The notes: generated from the sequence alone by a model not told the origin. Counted from the stretch's first letter, positions 1 through 9,452 are shown. The stretch: 33,226 nt of DNA from an uncultured Opitutia bacterium (GCA_913048125.1 CAJWWL010000006.1:1-33226); one strand, 5' to 3'. A program made the numbers and translations.

Positions 1-1150
1 TTGCTTGCAGTTGGCTGGAGATCGCCTCCGCTCTGTCTTTGTCTACTCCGCCTACGAGTTCAGTTATCAGTTCATCCACTTTTGCAAAGTAGGTGTCCAC
101 ACGATCTTTTTTGCGCTGGATTAATATTCGTCGGAGTGCGGCAAGGATACTCCAAGATAGGACTACAGTCGTGAGCCCAAGCGCCATAGTATCAGACCAT
201 CTTTGGAAAAAACCTGGTGCCTCTCTACGGAAGTATTGTCCTACACCCTCATGCGGAGGAAATTGTGAGTCATTGTCTGGATTAATTTGGTGTACCTTAG
301 CAAGGATTGGAGACTGTTGGCTTAGTGCCGAACGGTTCTCCAGTAGACTCCGAATTAGTTTCCGTGCATCCCCATTTGGTAGTGAGGACTTGCAGGCCAA
401 TACGACACGTACGCCAATTGTGGGAAGGTCTTGTTCTGGGATCGTCTTGCCAGGCCCTGTGGTATACGTCCCAGCAGGGATTTTTACATTCTCGATGTGA
501 GGGTGTCGGTGTACAAGAGTCGCAGCTGGCGCGTTGCCAAGAGCCATGAGTGATAATTCACTGTTCCAAATTGCTTCCTCAATACGAGGGTTGTTCATGC
601 CGCTGACCACAAATACCGCATCTACTTTACCTTCATTCAAGTTCATTAGCCCGGACTCGAAGCTTTCATTACGAAGGTCCATCCCATCTTTGTATCCCCA
701 TTGAAAAAGCATTGCTTTTGAGATCTGATCTGTCCCTCCACCATTTGGACCAATTGAAATGGTGCGCCCATGGAGGTTGGACTGGTTGATGTTATCCTTT
801 TTTGTCAGGACGTGTAAGTACTCCCTATACAATGTCCCGATAGAGCATATCCCGGAGAACCCCGGCGTATCGTTTTGTATTAAGCAGAGGTCAACTTTGT
901 CGTTGCGAAGCCCATTAATGTTTTCCCGACTACCAAGGGTATTCAACACCTTAATCTCAAATCCCTCTGATTTAAGGGTAGAAGCAATCGCCTTGGCTAC
1001 TCGATCGTAGTTACCCCCTTCAACACCGCCAGCGAGTTTCCAATTTGTTTTTTCTTTATCGGTTGTGAAGTAGTACGTCGCGAACACAATACCGATTGCT
1101 AGAGTTGCAGCGATCAACAGTAGTTGATTTGATTTTGAAGGTTTTTGCAT
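1..1150 (-). CDS. TAXI-family TRAP-type solute-binding protein, membrane-anchored (3' end outside window)
   Basis: An open frame of 383 codons runs from an ATG at 1150 to the left edge without a stop, so the C-terminus is missing. Residues about 9-27 form a hydrophobic signal or anchor segment. The mature part carries a GGVEGGNYDRVAKAI segment and, near residue 130, SIGPNGGGTD, both typical of TAXI periplasmic receptors, which bind small organic acids or amino acids for TRAP transporters. A second hydrophobic segment (about residues 329-344, LGLTTVVLSWSILAAL) is followed by a basic stretch RRILIQRKKDR and a helical tail, so the protein appears anchored at both ends. It lies 19 bases downstream of the fucosyltransferase gene and is probably co-transcribed. 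No TRAP permease gene is visible, though one could lie beyond the edge. A sensor or stand-alone receptor role is possible. Family assignment is fairly sure; ligand unknown. Confidence 0.82.
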   Translation of the reverse strand, partial: MQKPSKSNQLLLIAATLAIGIVFATYYFTTDKEKTNWKLAGGVEGGNYDRVAKAIASTLKSEGFEIKVLNTLGSRENINGLRNDKVDLCLIQNDTPGFSGICSIGTLYREYLHVLTKKDNINQSNLHGRTISIGPNGGGTDQISKAMLFQWGYKDGMDLRNESFESGLMNLNEGKVDAVFVVSGMNNPRIEEAIWNSELSLMALGNAPAATLVHRHPHIENVKIPAGTYTTGPGKTIPEQDLPTIGVRVVLACKSSLPNGDARKLIRSLLENRSALSQQSPILAKVHQINPDNDSQFPPHEGVGQYFRREAPGFFQRWSDTMALGLTTVVLSWSILAALRRILIQRKKDRVDTYFAKVDELITELVGGVDKDRAEAISSQLQA

Positions 1151-1169
1151 GCTTATTCTTTCAGAATCA

Positions 1170-2063
1170 CTAGTCACAATAAATTGTCTCCCACTCAATA
1201 GGAAAGAGGCTGGAAGTGTTCTTTGGGCTGTTTTTGAACCATGGGGTAGGGTAAAAAACACGTTTATGGGGTTTTCTACCAAGCCAAGCGCCCCACCAAC
1301 TAAAGGTACTGTTAGCGATAATGTGATGCTGGCACTGACTCATGAGGTGGAGGTCAGCATAGTCTTTTTCTGGACCGTTGTGGTCAATTGGACGTAGTTG
1401 AATTTTCTCTTTCGGGAGGTTTTGTATTGCCCATCTAGGATCGTCAGAGAATAGGAAAAATTTGGGTGTGTTCAGTTTTTGGAGCAGTTCTTCTATGGCG
1501 CGATCATAGTAATCCATAGAGACTGTCCCATGTGTCTCGTTGGAGGTGGGGTCTGAGACGAGATCGCCTCGCCGAATATGAATGGCTACACTGTGGTTGG
1601 TTGCTTGGATTTCTTGCTCTGCAGCACAGTCTTGATGGTCTAATGGGGAACAAAGTGTAAATTCCCTGCGGAGTTGGCCTTCAGCACCTTTGAAGTATTC
1701 TGGGCTTTGCCAGTCGCCATCTAGGTAGGCTGGACCATTAATATTTCGTAGTGCTGGTTGAAAGTGGAAGTTCGTTTCGCGGATGATACGTCTAAGATGA
1801 GCAGGTCGTAGCTTATCCAGTAGATAATGAAAAAGAGCCAGAGGATCTTGCCTGCGAAGAATATGAAGTCGTCGTTTGTCTTCCTGTGTAGCTATGGTTG
1901 CCTCTATATTGAAGTGTATCAGGCGATAGTTGCGCAAAGAGCAAGTTTTGAACTTTTCTGTGTCCAACTTTAACGTTTGCCCAGTTACTTCGGCTGTGCG
2001 GCGTCCCATCGCGTACTGAAAAAGCTGGTTGCCGAGACCACCGTTGAGCCGAGTCACAATCAT
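1170..2063 (-). CDS. Glycosyltransferase family 11, alpha-1,2-fucosyltransferase-like
   Basis: The 297-residue protein has the GT11 plan. The N-terminus has the GGLGNQLFQYAMG motif (residues 8-20), DGDWQSPEYF lies at 115-124, HIRRGD at 162-167 (the nucleotide-sugar binding motif of alpha-1,2- and alpha-1,6-fucosyltransferases), and NSTFSWWGAW at 251-260. Length matches bacterial GT11 enzymes, which are about 280-300 residues. These enzymes move fucose from GDP-fucose to galactose or a similar sugar in O-antigen or capsule chains at the cytoplasmic face. The start ATG lies 10 bases after the stop of the upstream glycosyltransferase, so the two are almost certainly co-transcribed. No clear Shine-Dalgarno sequence precedes the start. 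The acceptor sugar cannot be read from sequence. Confidence 0.93.
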   Translation of the reverse strand: MIVTRLNGGLGNQLFQYAMGRRTAEVTGQTLKLDTEKFKTCSLRNYRLIHFNIEATIATQEDKRRLHILRRQDPLALFHYLLDKLRPAHLRRIIRETNFHFQPALRNINGPAYLDGDWQSPEYFKGAEGQLRREFTLCSPLDHQDCAAEQEIQATNHSVAIHIRRGDLVSDPTSNETHGTVSMDYYDRAIEELLQKLNTPKFFLFSDDPRWAIQNLPKEKIQLRPIDHNGPEKDYADLHLMSQCQHHIIANSTFSWWGAWLGRKPHKRVFYPTPWFKNSPKNTSSLFPIEWETIYCD

Positions 2064-2073
2064 AGGTTTAGGA

Positions 2074-3279
2074 TCAGAGGTTGATACTAAGGATTTGAAT
2101 GAATTTTCGATGGATTGTTTTGATGTCGAAGTTGGTGGCGATATTGCGAGCGTTTTTAATAAGCTGCTCAGTATGGTCTCGGTCGGTGCGAATTTTGTTA
2201 ATGGCTTCAGTGATTGAACCGCTCGTGGGTTGGTCTGCGATTTGAGCGTATTTGTATTCTTTCACATGTTTGCAAAGGTGAGTCCATGCTGGAGCATGGA
2301 TGAGAATCGGTCTGTCGACTGCGAGGTATTCAACAACCTTTGTGGGATAACCGGTTAATGCACCCTCCTTGGTGTTGTGGAAGAAAGGAAGAACCGAAGT
2401 CAGTATATGCGCGGAAGCTTGTAGTGCGAGGACCTTTTCTTGTGGTAGAGATAAGATATCAACACACGGCAGGTTGAACCCTTGCTGCAGGAGGCGTTTT
2501 TTGGGGGTGGGAGTGCTCAGGATGAGGCGAGCGTCTAATTTGGGGTTTTCGTTAATGGTCCGTGCAATTCGAAGAAGGCCTTCGCGCTGGCCTTCTACTA
2601 TGCCCGTGTGTACAATCCTTGTGGGGCCACTGGTTGGAGGCTCTGGGAGATCCTTTAGCCGAGTACGTATGCTGTCTAACTCGATTGAGTGTGGGAGGAG
2701 TGTACTACTCAGCCCAAAGCGGCAGGAGAAGTCTTGCCCATATCCCCCTGAAATAATCAGGCGTTCTCGAGAAGCACGTAAGATTTTTTCTTCAAATGTC
2801 TCTATGAACCAACCTTCGAACGCAGACATTGCTGAGCGTCGCACAGGTATATCCATGTGGTAGGTAACTAGAGGTAATCCGCTGGAACGGTGGGCTAAGT
2901 AGGCCCCTATGAGGAAGGGCCAGTTTGGGTAAATACCAAGAATACAGTCAGGGCGGTTCCTTCTAATGGCACGAAGTGTTAAATCGCGAACTCTAAGGAT
3001 AAGTGCAAAACGAAGGTAGCGTTCCCAGCGCCAAATGTAGGGCACTCTTCTGAAAAGTGCAGGTGGGAGACTGGTAGTTTTGATGTTTACGCCGGATGGG
3101 GTATCTGCGCGGGGAGCATCTGCGTGTAGTTCGCGATACTCGGTGATGACTGAGACATCATCTGGCGAGATTTGGGATACGAGGTTGCGCAATACAGTTG
3201 AGGTTCCGCCAACAATGGGAGGGAAATATGACGAGACCAGTACGAACCGGGGTTGCCGGGTCTTTTGATGCGCATTCAT
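2074..3279 (-). CDS. GT-B fold glycosyltransferase (GT4-like)
   Basis: This 401-residue protein begins with the beta-strand and glycine-rich loop of GT-B enzymes (SSYFPPIVGGTSTVLRNLV, residues 16-34). The C-terminal half carries PTKVVEYLAVDRPILIHAP (312-330), equivalent to the nucleotide-sugar binding helix of GT4 enzymes; the usual E-x7-E motif is not obvious. There is no signal peptide, so it should act in the cytoplasm or at the inner membrane surface. It is the first gene of a minus-strand unit with the GT11 enzyme and the TAXI protein, and it is divergent from purS across 120 bases. It probably adds a hexose during synthesis of a surface glycan. Donor and acceptor are unknown. Confidence 0.82.
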   Translation of the reverse strand: MNAHQKTRQPRFVLVSSYFPPIVGGTSTVLRNLVSQISPDDVSVITEYRELHADAPRADTPSGVNIKTTSLPPALFRRVPYIWRWERYLRFALILRVRDLTLRAIRRNRPDCILGIYPNWPFLIGAYLAHRSSGLPLVTYHMDIPVRRSAMSAFEGWFIETFEEKILRASRERLIISGGYGQDFSCRFGLSSTLLPHSIELDSIRTRLKDLPEPPTSGPTRIVHTGIVEGQREGLLRIARTINENPKLDARLILSTPTPKKRLLQQGFNLPCVDILSLPQEKVLALQASAHILTSVLPFFHNTKEGALTGYPTKVVEYLAVDRPILIHAPAWTHLCKHVKEYKYAQIADQPTSGSITEAINKIRTDRDHTEQLIKNARNIATNFDIKTIHRKFIQILSINL

Positions 3280-3399
3280 ACGTGGCTAGGTCTTAAAAAA
3301 ATCAGGATAAGAAACGTTTTTCCTTTTCCTTCTTTCGAAATCAGGTTTTAGGTTTGCATCTTCAATGACACTTTCCTGCTCTGGAGAAAAACGAAAAAA

Positions 3400-3642
3400 G
3401 TGAAAGTTAAAGTTTTTGTGACGCCAAAAGCCACTGTCCTGGACCCTCAGGGTGCGGCCGTAAACCAAGCGATGCACAGCTTAGGCCATACCAATACCTC
3501 AAACGTGAGGGTGGGTAAGACCATTACCTTTGAGGTGAATGGAGGGGATTCTCCTGAGTTCAGGCAAAAGCTCGATAAGCTATGTGAAGATTTATTGAGC
3601 AATCCTGTGATTGAGGACTATGCCTACGAAATCGAGGCCTGA
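3400..3642 (+). CDS. purS: Phosphoribosylformylglycinamidine synthase subunit PurS
   Basis: PurS is the small structural subunit of the three-part FGAM synthase (PurS, PurQ, PurL). It helps couple the ammonia-producing PurQ to the PurL active site at the fourth step of purine synthesis. The 80-residue length fits the family exactly. The KVKVFVTPKATVLDPQGAAV opening and the VRVGKTITFEV strand are characteristic. The start is GTG at 3400; no ATG or Shine-Dalgarno sequence is better placed, and the upstream region is A-rich (gaaaaacgaaaaaa). It is the first gene of the purine operon; purQ and purL follow after an interposed FAH-family gene. Confidence 0.93.
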   Translation: MKVKVFVTPKATVLDPQGAAVNQAMHSLGHTNTSNVRVGKTITFEVNGGDSPEFRQKLDKLCEDLLSNPVIEDYAYEIEA

Positions 3643-3669
3643 CATCGGTTATCCACAAGGTTGGGTTTG

Positions 3670-4473
3670 ATGAAAGTTATCCGCTACGCCAATCCAGAAG
3701 GGGAGCTTGGTTTTGCACAGCTTCGTGAGGAGGGGGTGCCGACAGTACTTCAATTTGTCGATGGGGTTTTTGTAGGTACGGACACACCAGCTAGTATTCA
3801 CCATCATCTTTGGCCGGTAGATGTGCAGACTATTTTTGCCATCGGTCTTAATTATCAGGCTCATGCTGAAGAGTCCGGCAAGACCCCTCCAGAGCACCCG
3901 ATGGTCTTCATGAAGCCAGTTACTTCTCTACAAGCTACGGGGAGGGATATTGTTCTTCCCCGCAAGTTGGCCAGTCAAAGGGTGGATTTTGAAGGGGAGC
4001 TTGCGGTCGTCATTGGGCGTACGTGCCGAAATGTAGACCGTATAAATGCACTAGATTACGTTGCGGGTTACACCATAGCAAATGATGTGAGCGCGCGCGA
4101 CTGGCAACTCCAATGGGGTGGAGGACAGTTCTGTAAAGGGAAGGGGTTTGATACCTTTTGTCCGTTGGGTCCGTGTCTTACAACATCTGACGAAATCCTG
4201 GATCCCTCGAGTCTGCGTTTAGTCACCTCCATCAACGGTGAAGTCATGCAGGATAGTTCGACTAACGACATGATTTTTGACGTACCCACTTTGATCGAAT
4301 TTCTTAGTGGCAGTACAACCTTGCTACCCGGTACAGTTATTTTGACTGGGACACCATCTGGCGTAGGAGATGGTCGAGACCCTAAGCGTTATCTTCAGCC
4401 AGGTGATAAGGTGGAAGTTTCCATAGAAGGTATTGGCTCCCTCATCAACAATGTGGTGGAGGAAATAATTTGA
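3670..4473 (+). CDS. Fumarylacetoacetate hydrolase (FAH) family enzyme
   Basis: The 267-residue protein has the FAH-fold signature. GLNYQAHAEE lies near residues 59-68, DFEGELAVVIG at 106-116 supplies metal ligands E108 and E110, and NDVSARDWQ supplies D139. GTPSGVG follows near residue 232. Family members use Mg2+ or Mn2+ to cleave or decarboxylate acylpyruvates, fumarylpyruvate or oxaloacetate, or to tautomerise them. The size and motif set resemble the FAHD1/YcgM acylpyruvase and oxaloacetate-decarboxylase branch more than true fumarylacetoacetase. I chose ATG 3670 over TTG 3661 because an AAGG at 3657-3660 has nine bases of spacing only to the ATG. It sits between purS and purQ with gaps of 27 and 31 bases, an unexpected place for this enzyme. 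Substrate not determinable. Confidence 0.88.
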   Translation: MKVIRYANPEGELGFAQLREEGVPTVLQFVDGVFVGTDTPASIHHHLWPVDVQTIFAIGLNYQAHAEESGKTPPEHPMVFMKPVTSLQATGRDIVLPRKLASQRVDFEGELAVVIGRTCRNVDRINALDYVAGYTIANDVSARDWQLQWGGGQFCKGKGFDTFCPLGPCLTTSDEILDPSSLRLVTSINGEVMQDSSTNDMIFDVPTLIEFLSGSTTLLPGTVILTGTPSGVGDGRDPKRYLQPGDKVEVSIEGIGSLINNVVEEII

Positions 4474-4504
4474 AAATGCATACCCATCCAATGACTTTTT
4501 GCAT

Positions 4505-5170
4505 ATGAAAGTAGCTGTACTTCAGTTTCCTGGGTCGAACTGCGACCGTGATGCATATCGTGCAGTAAAAGGCCCACTTGGCCTAGAATGTGATCTTGTC
4601 TGGCACAAGCAGACCTCTCTTGCAGGGTATGACGCAGCTCTACTCCCGGGCGGCTTCTCATATGGTGACTATTTACGTTGTGGCGCTATTGCTCGATTTT
4701 CTCCTGTAATGGAGGCATTGGTGCGTTTCGCCGCCGATGGTCGCCGAGTTCTTGGTATATGCAATGGCTTCCAAGTTCTTTGCGAGTCAGGGCTTCTTCC
4801 AGGTGCTCTTGTGCGCAACAACCACATGAAGTTTGTCTGCCAAGATCAACCCCTGCAAGTCGAGGACTCAGATGCACAGTTCAACTCAGCTAAGTTGGGA
4901 TCGAGTCTGACCGTTCCTATCGCTCATGGCGAAGGCAACTTCCGCATCGATGAACCAGGATTGGAGCAACTTCGGCGAAATCGACAAATTCTTCTGCGCT
5001 ACTCAGGTAACGAGGGGAACCCCAACGGTTCACTGGCTGACATCGCAGGCGTACGCAACACCAATGGCAATGTTTTCGGCATGATGCCTCACCCAGAAAG
5101 AGTGGTCGAGCCTTTCCACCCTAATCAGGATGGTCTCAAAGTACTCAAGGCATTCTTTTCACTTAATTGA
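4505..5170 (+). CDS. purQ: FGAM synthase glutaminase subunit PurQ
   Basis: PurQ is the class I glutamine amidotransferase that releases ammonia from glutamine for PurL. The start FPGSNCDRDAY is diagnostic. The nucleophile is Cys86 in GICNGFQVL, and the His/Glu pair lies in MPHPERV near the C-terminus, so the triad is intact. The length of 221 residues is normal. An upstream TTG at 4499 would add only two residues; ATG 4505 begins at the conserved MKVAVLQFPGSN. No Shine-Dalgarno sequence is visible. The gene is followed after 29 bases by purL. Confidence 0.96.
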   Translation: MKVAVLQFPGSNCDRDAYRAVKGPLGLECDLVWHKQTSLAGYDAALLPGGFSYGDYLRCGAIARFSPVMEALVRFAADGRRVLGICNGFQVLCESGLLPGALVRNNHMKFVCQDQPLQVEDSDAQFNSAKLGSSLTVPIAHGEGNFRIDEPGLEQLRRNRQILLRYSGNEGNPNGSLADIAGVRNTNGNVFGMMPHPERVVEPFHPNQDGLKVLKAFFSLN

Positions 5171-5199
5171 AATTTCACCAAACCTACTCATCTTCCTAA

Positions 5200-7518
5200 A
5201 TGAGCGAAGCGCAAAAGACAGAGGTCACCCCATTGGTTGAAGAGGAACTGCGTGTCCCAATCACTCCGGAAGTGGTTGAACAACACGGTCTACTCCCCGA
5301 AGAGTACCAGAAGGTCCTTGAAATACTTGGCCGTGAGCCGAACCTGACCGAATTGGGAATATTTAGCGTGATGTGGTCTGAGCATTGTGCCTACAAGAAC
5401 TCACGACCGCTCCTTCGAATGTTTCCTACTGATAAAGCCGAGCCCAACCCTTCTGTCGGTCGTATTCTTGTAAAGGCTGGTGAAGAAAATGCCGGAGTCG
5501 TGGATATTGGTGATGGTTGGGGAATCTGCTTTAAGATTGAATCACACAACCACCCTAGCTTCGTTGAACCTTTTGAAGGTGCTGCAACAGGAGTTGGCGG
5601 AATCATTCGCGACATCTTTACCATGGGCGCGCGCCCAGCCCTACTGACTAACTCACTTCGTTTTGGTGATCTGGAGAGTCCTCTTGCACGTCGGCTCATG
5701 AGAGGTGTTGTCTCTGGTATTTCTCATTACGGCAACTGTATAGGCATTCCCAACATAGCTGGAGATGTTTACTTCGACAAGTGTTATGAGGGCAACCCCC
5801 TTGTAAACGCACTTTGTCTTGGCGTACTCCGTCATGACCAAATTAAGCGTGGTGCAGCCAAGGGTGTTGGTAATCCCGTCTACTACGTTGGCGCTCCTAC
5901 TGGACGTGACGGTCTAGGGGGAGCCAGCTTCGCGTCAAAAGACCTTAGTGAGGAAAGTCACGAGGACAGACCTGCAGTGCAAAAAGGCGACCCTTTTATG
6001 GAAAAGCTTCTCATGGAAGCCTGCTTGGAGATGATGGCGGTACCTGACTTAGTCGTTGGAATTCAAGATATGGGCGCTGCTGGATTGACCTGCTCTACTT
6101 GCGAGACAGCTTCTCGTGGCGGTGCTGCTGTGGAGATTGACATTGATTTAGTTCCTCAGCGCGAGACGGGGATGAATTCCTATGAAATCATGCTTTCCGA
6201 GAGCCAGGAGAGGATGCTCGTCATCGTCCAAGCTGGTCGTGAGCATGAACTGGAATCAATTTTTGAAAAGTGGGATTTGCATGCGGTTCAAATCGGCAAG
6301 GTTATTGAAGGCGATCGCATGATCGTGAAAAAAGGCGGTGAGACCATCGTCTCGATTCCAGCTGCAAAGCTGGCTGACGATGGACCTGTTTATGACCGTG
6401 AAGCACGTGAACCGGAATACCTCGCCGAGAGCCAAAGTTGGAATGCCTCAAGTATTTCTGATCTCCAGCCTGAAGAAGTACTCACCGCTTTAGAGAAATT
6501 ATTGGGGCATCCAACAATTGCCTCAAAGGAATGGATATATCGCCAATATGACCATAGAGTGATGGCTGATACAGTCGTTGATCCCGGTCACTCCTCTGGG
6601 GTGATCCGCATTAAGACAGACACTGGCGAAAAGTACGTTTCGATCGCAAACGACTGTAATAATCGATACTGCTATCTAAACCCACGCAAGGGTGGAATTA
6701 TCGCAATCGCTGAGTGTATGCGCAACCTAGTTTGCTCTGGTGCAACTCCGCTTGCGATGACCAACAATCTGAACTTTGGGAACCCCTATAATCCTGAGAT
6801 TTTCTACATGTTTCGGGAGGCTGTCATTGGTTTGGCTGATGCCTGTAAGCATTTCGACATACCTGTAATCGGTGGCAACGTAAGCCTCTACAATCAAGGG
6901 CCAGATGGTGCAATTGACCCAACTCCTACTGTTTCTCTTGCTGGTCTTATCGAAAGTATTGACCATGTCACAACCCGAGAGATTAAGAATGGCGACGAGG
7001 TCTTTCTTCTTCTGGGTGATTTTCCCGACGAAATTGGAGCCAGTCTCTACCTTCAGACTCAGTATGAACTAAAGACTGGAGATGCTCCAGATATTGACCT
7101 CCATGCTGCAGGTCGTCTCTATGATTTCACCCTTGAACAGATTAAAAATGGTCGAGTCCATGCGGCGCACGATATTTCAGAAGGTGGCCTTTTAGTTACG
7201 CTTTCCGAAATGCTTTTCGGCGAAACCACCTTTGGGGCTGAGTTAAATCTCAATCCAACACCTGACGCTGGGCGAATTGATGCGTTACTTTTCGGCGAAA
7301 GTCAGAATCGTATAGTTCTGGCCGTACCACCTACTTTTGTTGAGTCCGTGGTCGAAGCTGCCAATGACGCAAGTGTGCCAGTTCACGAACTTGGCACTGC
7401 CACTAAAGCCCCCGTTTTTAATTTGAGTATCAGCGGGAAAACTATTTTCCAAACTGAGACTTCTAAACTGCGTTCAATCTGGGACGAAGCCATACCGGCT
7501 TATATGTCCCGCATCTAA
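5200..7518 (+). CDS. purL: FGAM synthase catalytic subunit PurL (short form)
   Basis: PurL makes FGAM from FGAR, ATP and ammonia supplied by PurQ. The 772-residue length matches the short PurL used with PurS and PurQ, not the roughly 1300-residue fused enzyme of gamma-proteobacteria. The catalytic segment [20 protein letters not shown] begins at residue 114 with His116. The second half repeats the AIR-synthase fold ([18 protein letters not shown] and [15 protein letters not shown]). The start ATG has no Shine-Dalgarno sequence; it is preceded by a C/T/A-rich leader (ctcatcttcctaa). purF starts 20 bases after the stop. Confidence 0.97.
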   Translation: MSEAQKTEVTPLVEEELRVPITPEVVEQHGLLPEEYQKVLEILGREPNLTELGIFSVMWSEHCAYKNSRPLLRMFPTDKAEPNPSVGRILVKAGEENAGVVDIGDGWGICFKIESHNHPSFVEPFEGAATGVGGIIRDIFTMGARPALLTNSLRFGDLESPLARRLMRGVVSGISHYGNCIGIPNIAGDVYFDKCYEGNPLVNALCLGVLRHDQIKRGAAKGVGNPVYYVGAPTGRDGLGGASFASKDLSEESHEDRPAVQKGDPFMEKLLMEACLEMMAVPDLVVGIQDMGAAGLTCSTCETASRGGAAVEIDIDLVPQRETGMNSYEIMLSESQERMLVIVQAGREHELESIFEKWDLHAVQIGKVIEGDRMIVKKGGETIVSIPAAKLADDGPVYDREAREPEYLAESQSWNASSISDLQPEEVLTALEKLLGHPTIASKEWIYRQYDHRVMADTVVDPGHSSGVIRIKTDTGEKYVSIANDCNNRYCYLNPRKGGIIAIAECMRNLVCSGATPLAMTNNLNFGNPYNPEIFYMFREAVIGLADACKHFDIPVIGGNVSLYNQGPDGAIDPTPTVSLAGLIESIDHVTTREIKNGDEVFLLLGDFPDEIGASLYLQTQYELKTGDAPDIDLHAAGRLYDFTLEQIKNGRVHAAHDISEGGLLVTLSEMLFGETTFGAELNLNPTPDAGRIDALLFGESQNRIVLAVPPTFVESVVEAANDASVPVHELGTATKAPVFNLSISGKTIFQTETSKLRSIWDEAIPAYMSRI

Positions 7519-7538
7519 CCTCTACAGCAAATCTCCCT

Positions 7539-9452
7539 ATGAGCGACAAGCTGACTCACGAGTGCGGGATAGCTCTAGTCCGCCTATTAAAACCGCAGGA
7601 GTACTTTTATGAAAAGTACGGTACCAACCTGTATGGTTTCCAAAAGCTGTTCCTTTTGATGGAAAAGCAGCATAATCGAGGTCAGGATGGTGCAGGTATT
7701 GGGGCGCTCAAGCTAGATGTAGAAGTCGGAAAGCCCTTCATGTTTCGTGAGCGGAGTATGGAGGCAAATGCGTTGGCCACAATTTTCCATGAGCAACTTG
7801 CCCGTTATGACGATATGAAGGCCGATGGAGTGATCCATCCTGAGTTTCCGCGGACCGTGAAGGAACACTTTGAATACTCTGCTGAGATGCTCTTGGGGCA
7901 TCTGCGCTACGGCACATCAGGTGGCTACGGTACCAGTTCCTGCCACCCATATTTTCGTCGCAGTAATTGGCCCGCTAAAAACCTCTTGCTCGCAGGCAAC
8001 TTCAACATGACCAACATGGAGGCCTTGAACGAGCACATGATAGGGCAGGGGCAGCATCCTATATTTGATACTGACACTCAGTCCATTCTTGAGTCTATCG
8101 GTAATCGTCTAGATCAGGAGCATGATCGTATTTGGGATTCCTTATCAGGAAAGAAGCTCAAGGGCCGCAACCTTGCTCAAGCGGTCGGTGACGCACTTGA
8201 CCCTGTAGAGATCCTTCTTGAAGCCTCTAAGGGTTGGGACGGCGGTTATGTAATCTCTGGTCTTATTGGAAACGGAGATTGTTTCGTTATGCGTGATCCT
8301 TCGGGAATCCGCCCTTGCTTCTATTTTGTCAATGACGAGGTGGCTGCTTTTGCCTCAGAGCGCGTTGCATTAATGAGTATTTTTGAGAAGGAAGAAAACC
8401 ATATTCATGAGGTTCAGCCAGGTGAAGTCATTTGTATTAAGGCCGGCGGAAAGGTTGTTTCAGGGCAACTTCCTGAATTGCCTGCGCACAAGGCCTGTAC
8501 ATTTGAGCGCATATATTTCTCACGTGGAAATGATCCTAGCATATATGCTGAACGCAAGGCGCTTGGTGCAGCCCTCAAAGATCCTATCATAGATGCTATC
8601 GGTGGGGATTTTGATAACTCCATCTTTAGTTACATACCCAATACTGCTGAGACTGCTTACTATGGACTCCTCGAGGAGCTTGGGCATCATCAGCGCCAAC
8701 TTGCAAAACATCAAATTATACAGGCTCAGGCCGATAACAGTCTAAATGCTGATTTCCTCGACCAACTCTTTGAAGGCCCCTGGGTCCGTGCTGAAAAGAT
8801 TGCTAATAAGGACATTAAGCTTCGCACCTTTATTGCTCAAGAGAGAAATCGTACGCAGATGGTTTCCCACGTTTATGACATCACATATGGTGTTGTCCGT
8901 TCAGATGATAACCTGGTCTGCATTGATGACTCTATTGTTCGTGGCACAACCTTGCGCGAGTCCATTCTCCAGATTCTCAGTCGAACCAACCCTCGTAAGA
9001 TTATCATCGCATCTACTGCGCCGCAGATTCGTTATCCTGACTGTTACGGTATAGATATGTCTGTGCTCGGTAAGTTCATTGCTTTCCAGGCGGCCGTTGC
9101 TCTCCTCAAAGATCGAGGAGCAGAAGACGTTTTACAAGAAGTCTACTCCGAATGCTGTGAACAGGCTACACGCCAACCCGAGAGAATGGTTAACTATGTG
9201 AGCCGGATTTATGAGCCATTCACTCCAGAAGAAGTCTCCCGTAAGATCTCTGATCTTGTCCGACCTCGTGAAGTACCCTGGCAGGGCGAGGTTGAAATTC
9301 TTTATCAGAGTATTGAAAATCTCGATGCCGCGCTCCCTGAACACAACGGTATGTGGTACTTCAACGGGGAATATCCCACTCCTGGTGGCTACGCAGTTCT
9401 AAACAAGGCTTACATCAACTTTTACGAAAACCGTCTCGGCAGAAGCTACTGA
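7539..9452 (+). CDS. purF: Amidophosphoribosyltransferase, long type
   Basis: PurF converts PRPP and glutamine to phosphoribosylamine, the first committed purine step. The N-terminal class II glutaminase domain starts with HECGIALVRL. The nucleophile is Cys9, so eight residues must be removed to expose it. QHNRGQDGAGI follows, and LLGHLRYGTSGGYG contains the usual glutaminase arginine region. The PRPP-binding loop is IDDSIVRGTTLRESI starting at residue 462. At 637 residues it is about 130 longer than E. coli PurF (505). From memory this opening and length match a PurF form common in Bacteroidota. It closes the purine operon. Whether Fe-S cysteines are kept was not resolved. Confidence 0.9.
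   Translation: MSDKLTHECGIALVRLLKPQEYFYEKYGTNLYGFQKLFLLMEKQHNRGQDGAGIGALKLDVEVGKPFMFRERSMEANALATIFHEQLARYDDMKADGVIHPEFPRTVKEHFEYSAEMLLGHLRYGTSGGYGTSSCHPYFRRSNWPAKNLLLAGNFNMTNMEALNEHMIGQGQHPIFDTDTQSILESIGNRLDQEHDRIWDSLSGKKLKGRNLAQAVGDALDPVEILLEASKGWDGGYVISGLIGNGDCFVMRDPSGIRPCFYFVNDEVAAFASERVALMSIFEKEENHIHEVQPGEVICIKAGGKVVSGQLPELPAHKACTFERIYFSRGNDPSIYAERKALGAALKDPIIDAIGGDFDNSIFSYIPNTAETAYYGLLEELGHHQRQLAKHQIIQAQADNSLNADFLDQLFEGPWVRAEKIANKDIKLRTFIAQERNRTQMVSHVYDITYGVVRSDDNLVCIDDSIVRGTTLRESILQILSRTNPRKIIIASTAPQIRYPDCYGIDMSVLGKFIAFQAAVALLKDRGAEDVLQEVYSECCEQATRQPERMVNYVSRIYEPFTPEEVSRKISDLVRPREVPWQGEVEILYQSIENLDAALPEHNGMWYFNGEYPTPGGYAVLNKAYINFYENRLGRSY

Noticed and set aside
93-500. Plus-strand frames of 135 and 80 codons at the left end
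   Set aside because: They lie opposite the TAXI gene, whose minus-strand frame is open from 1150 to the edge with clear family motifs.
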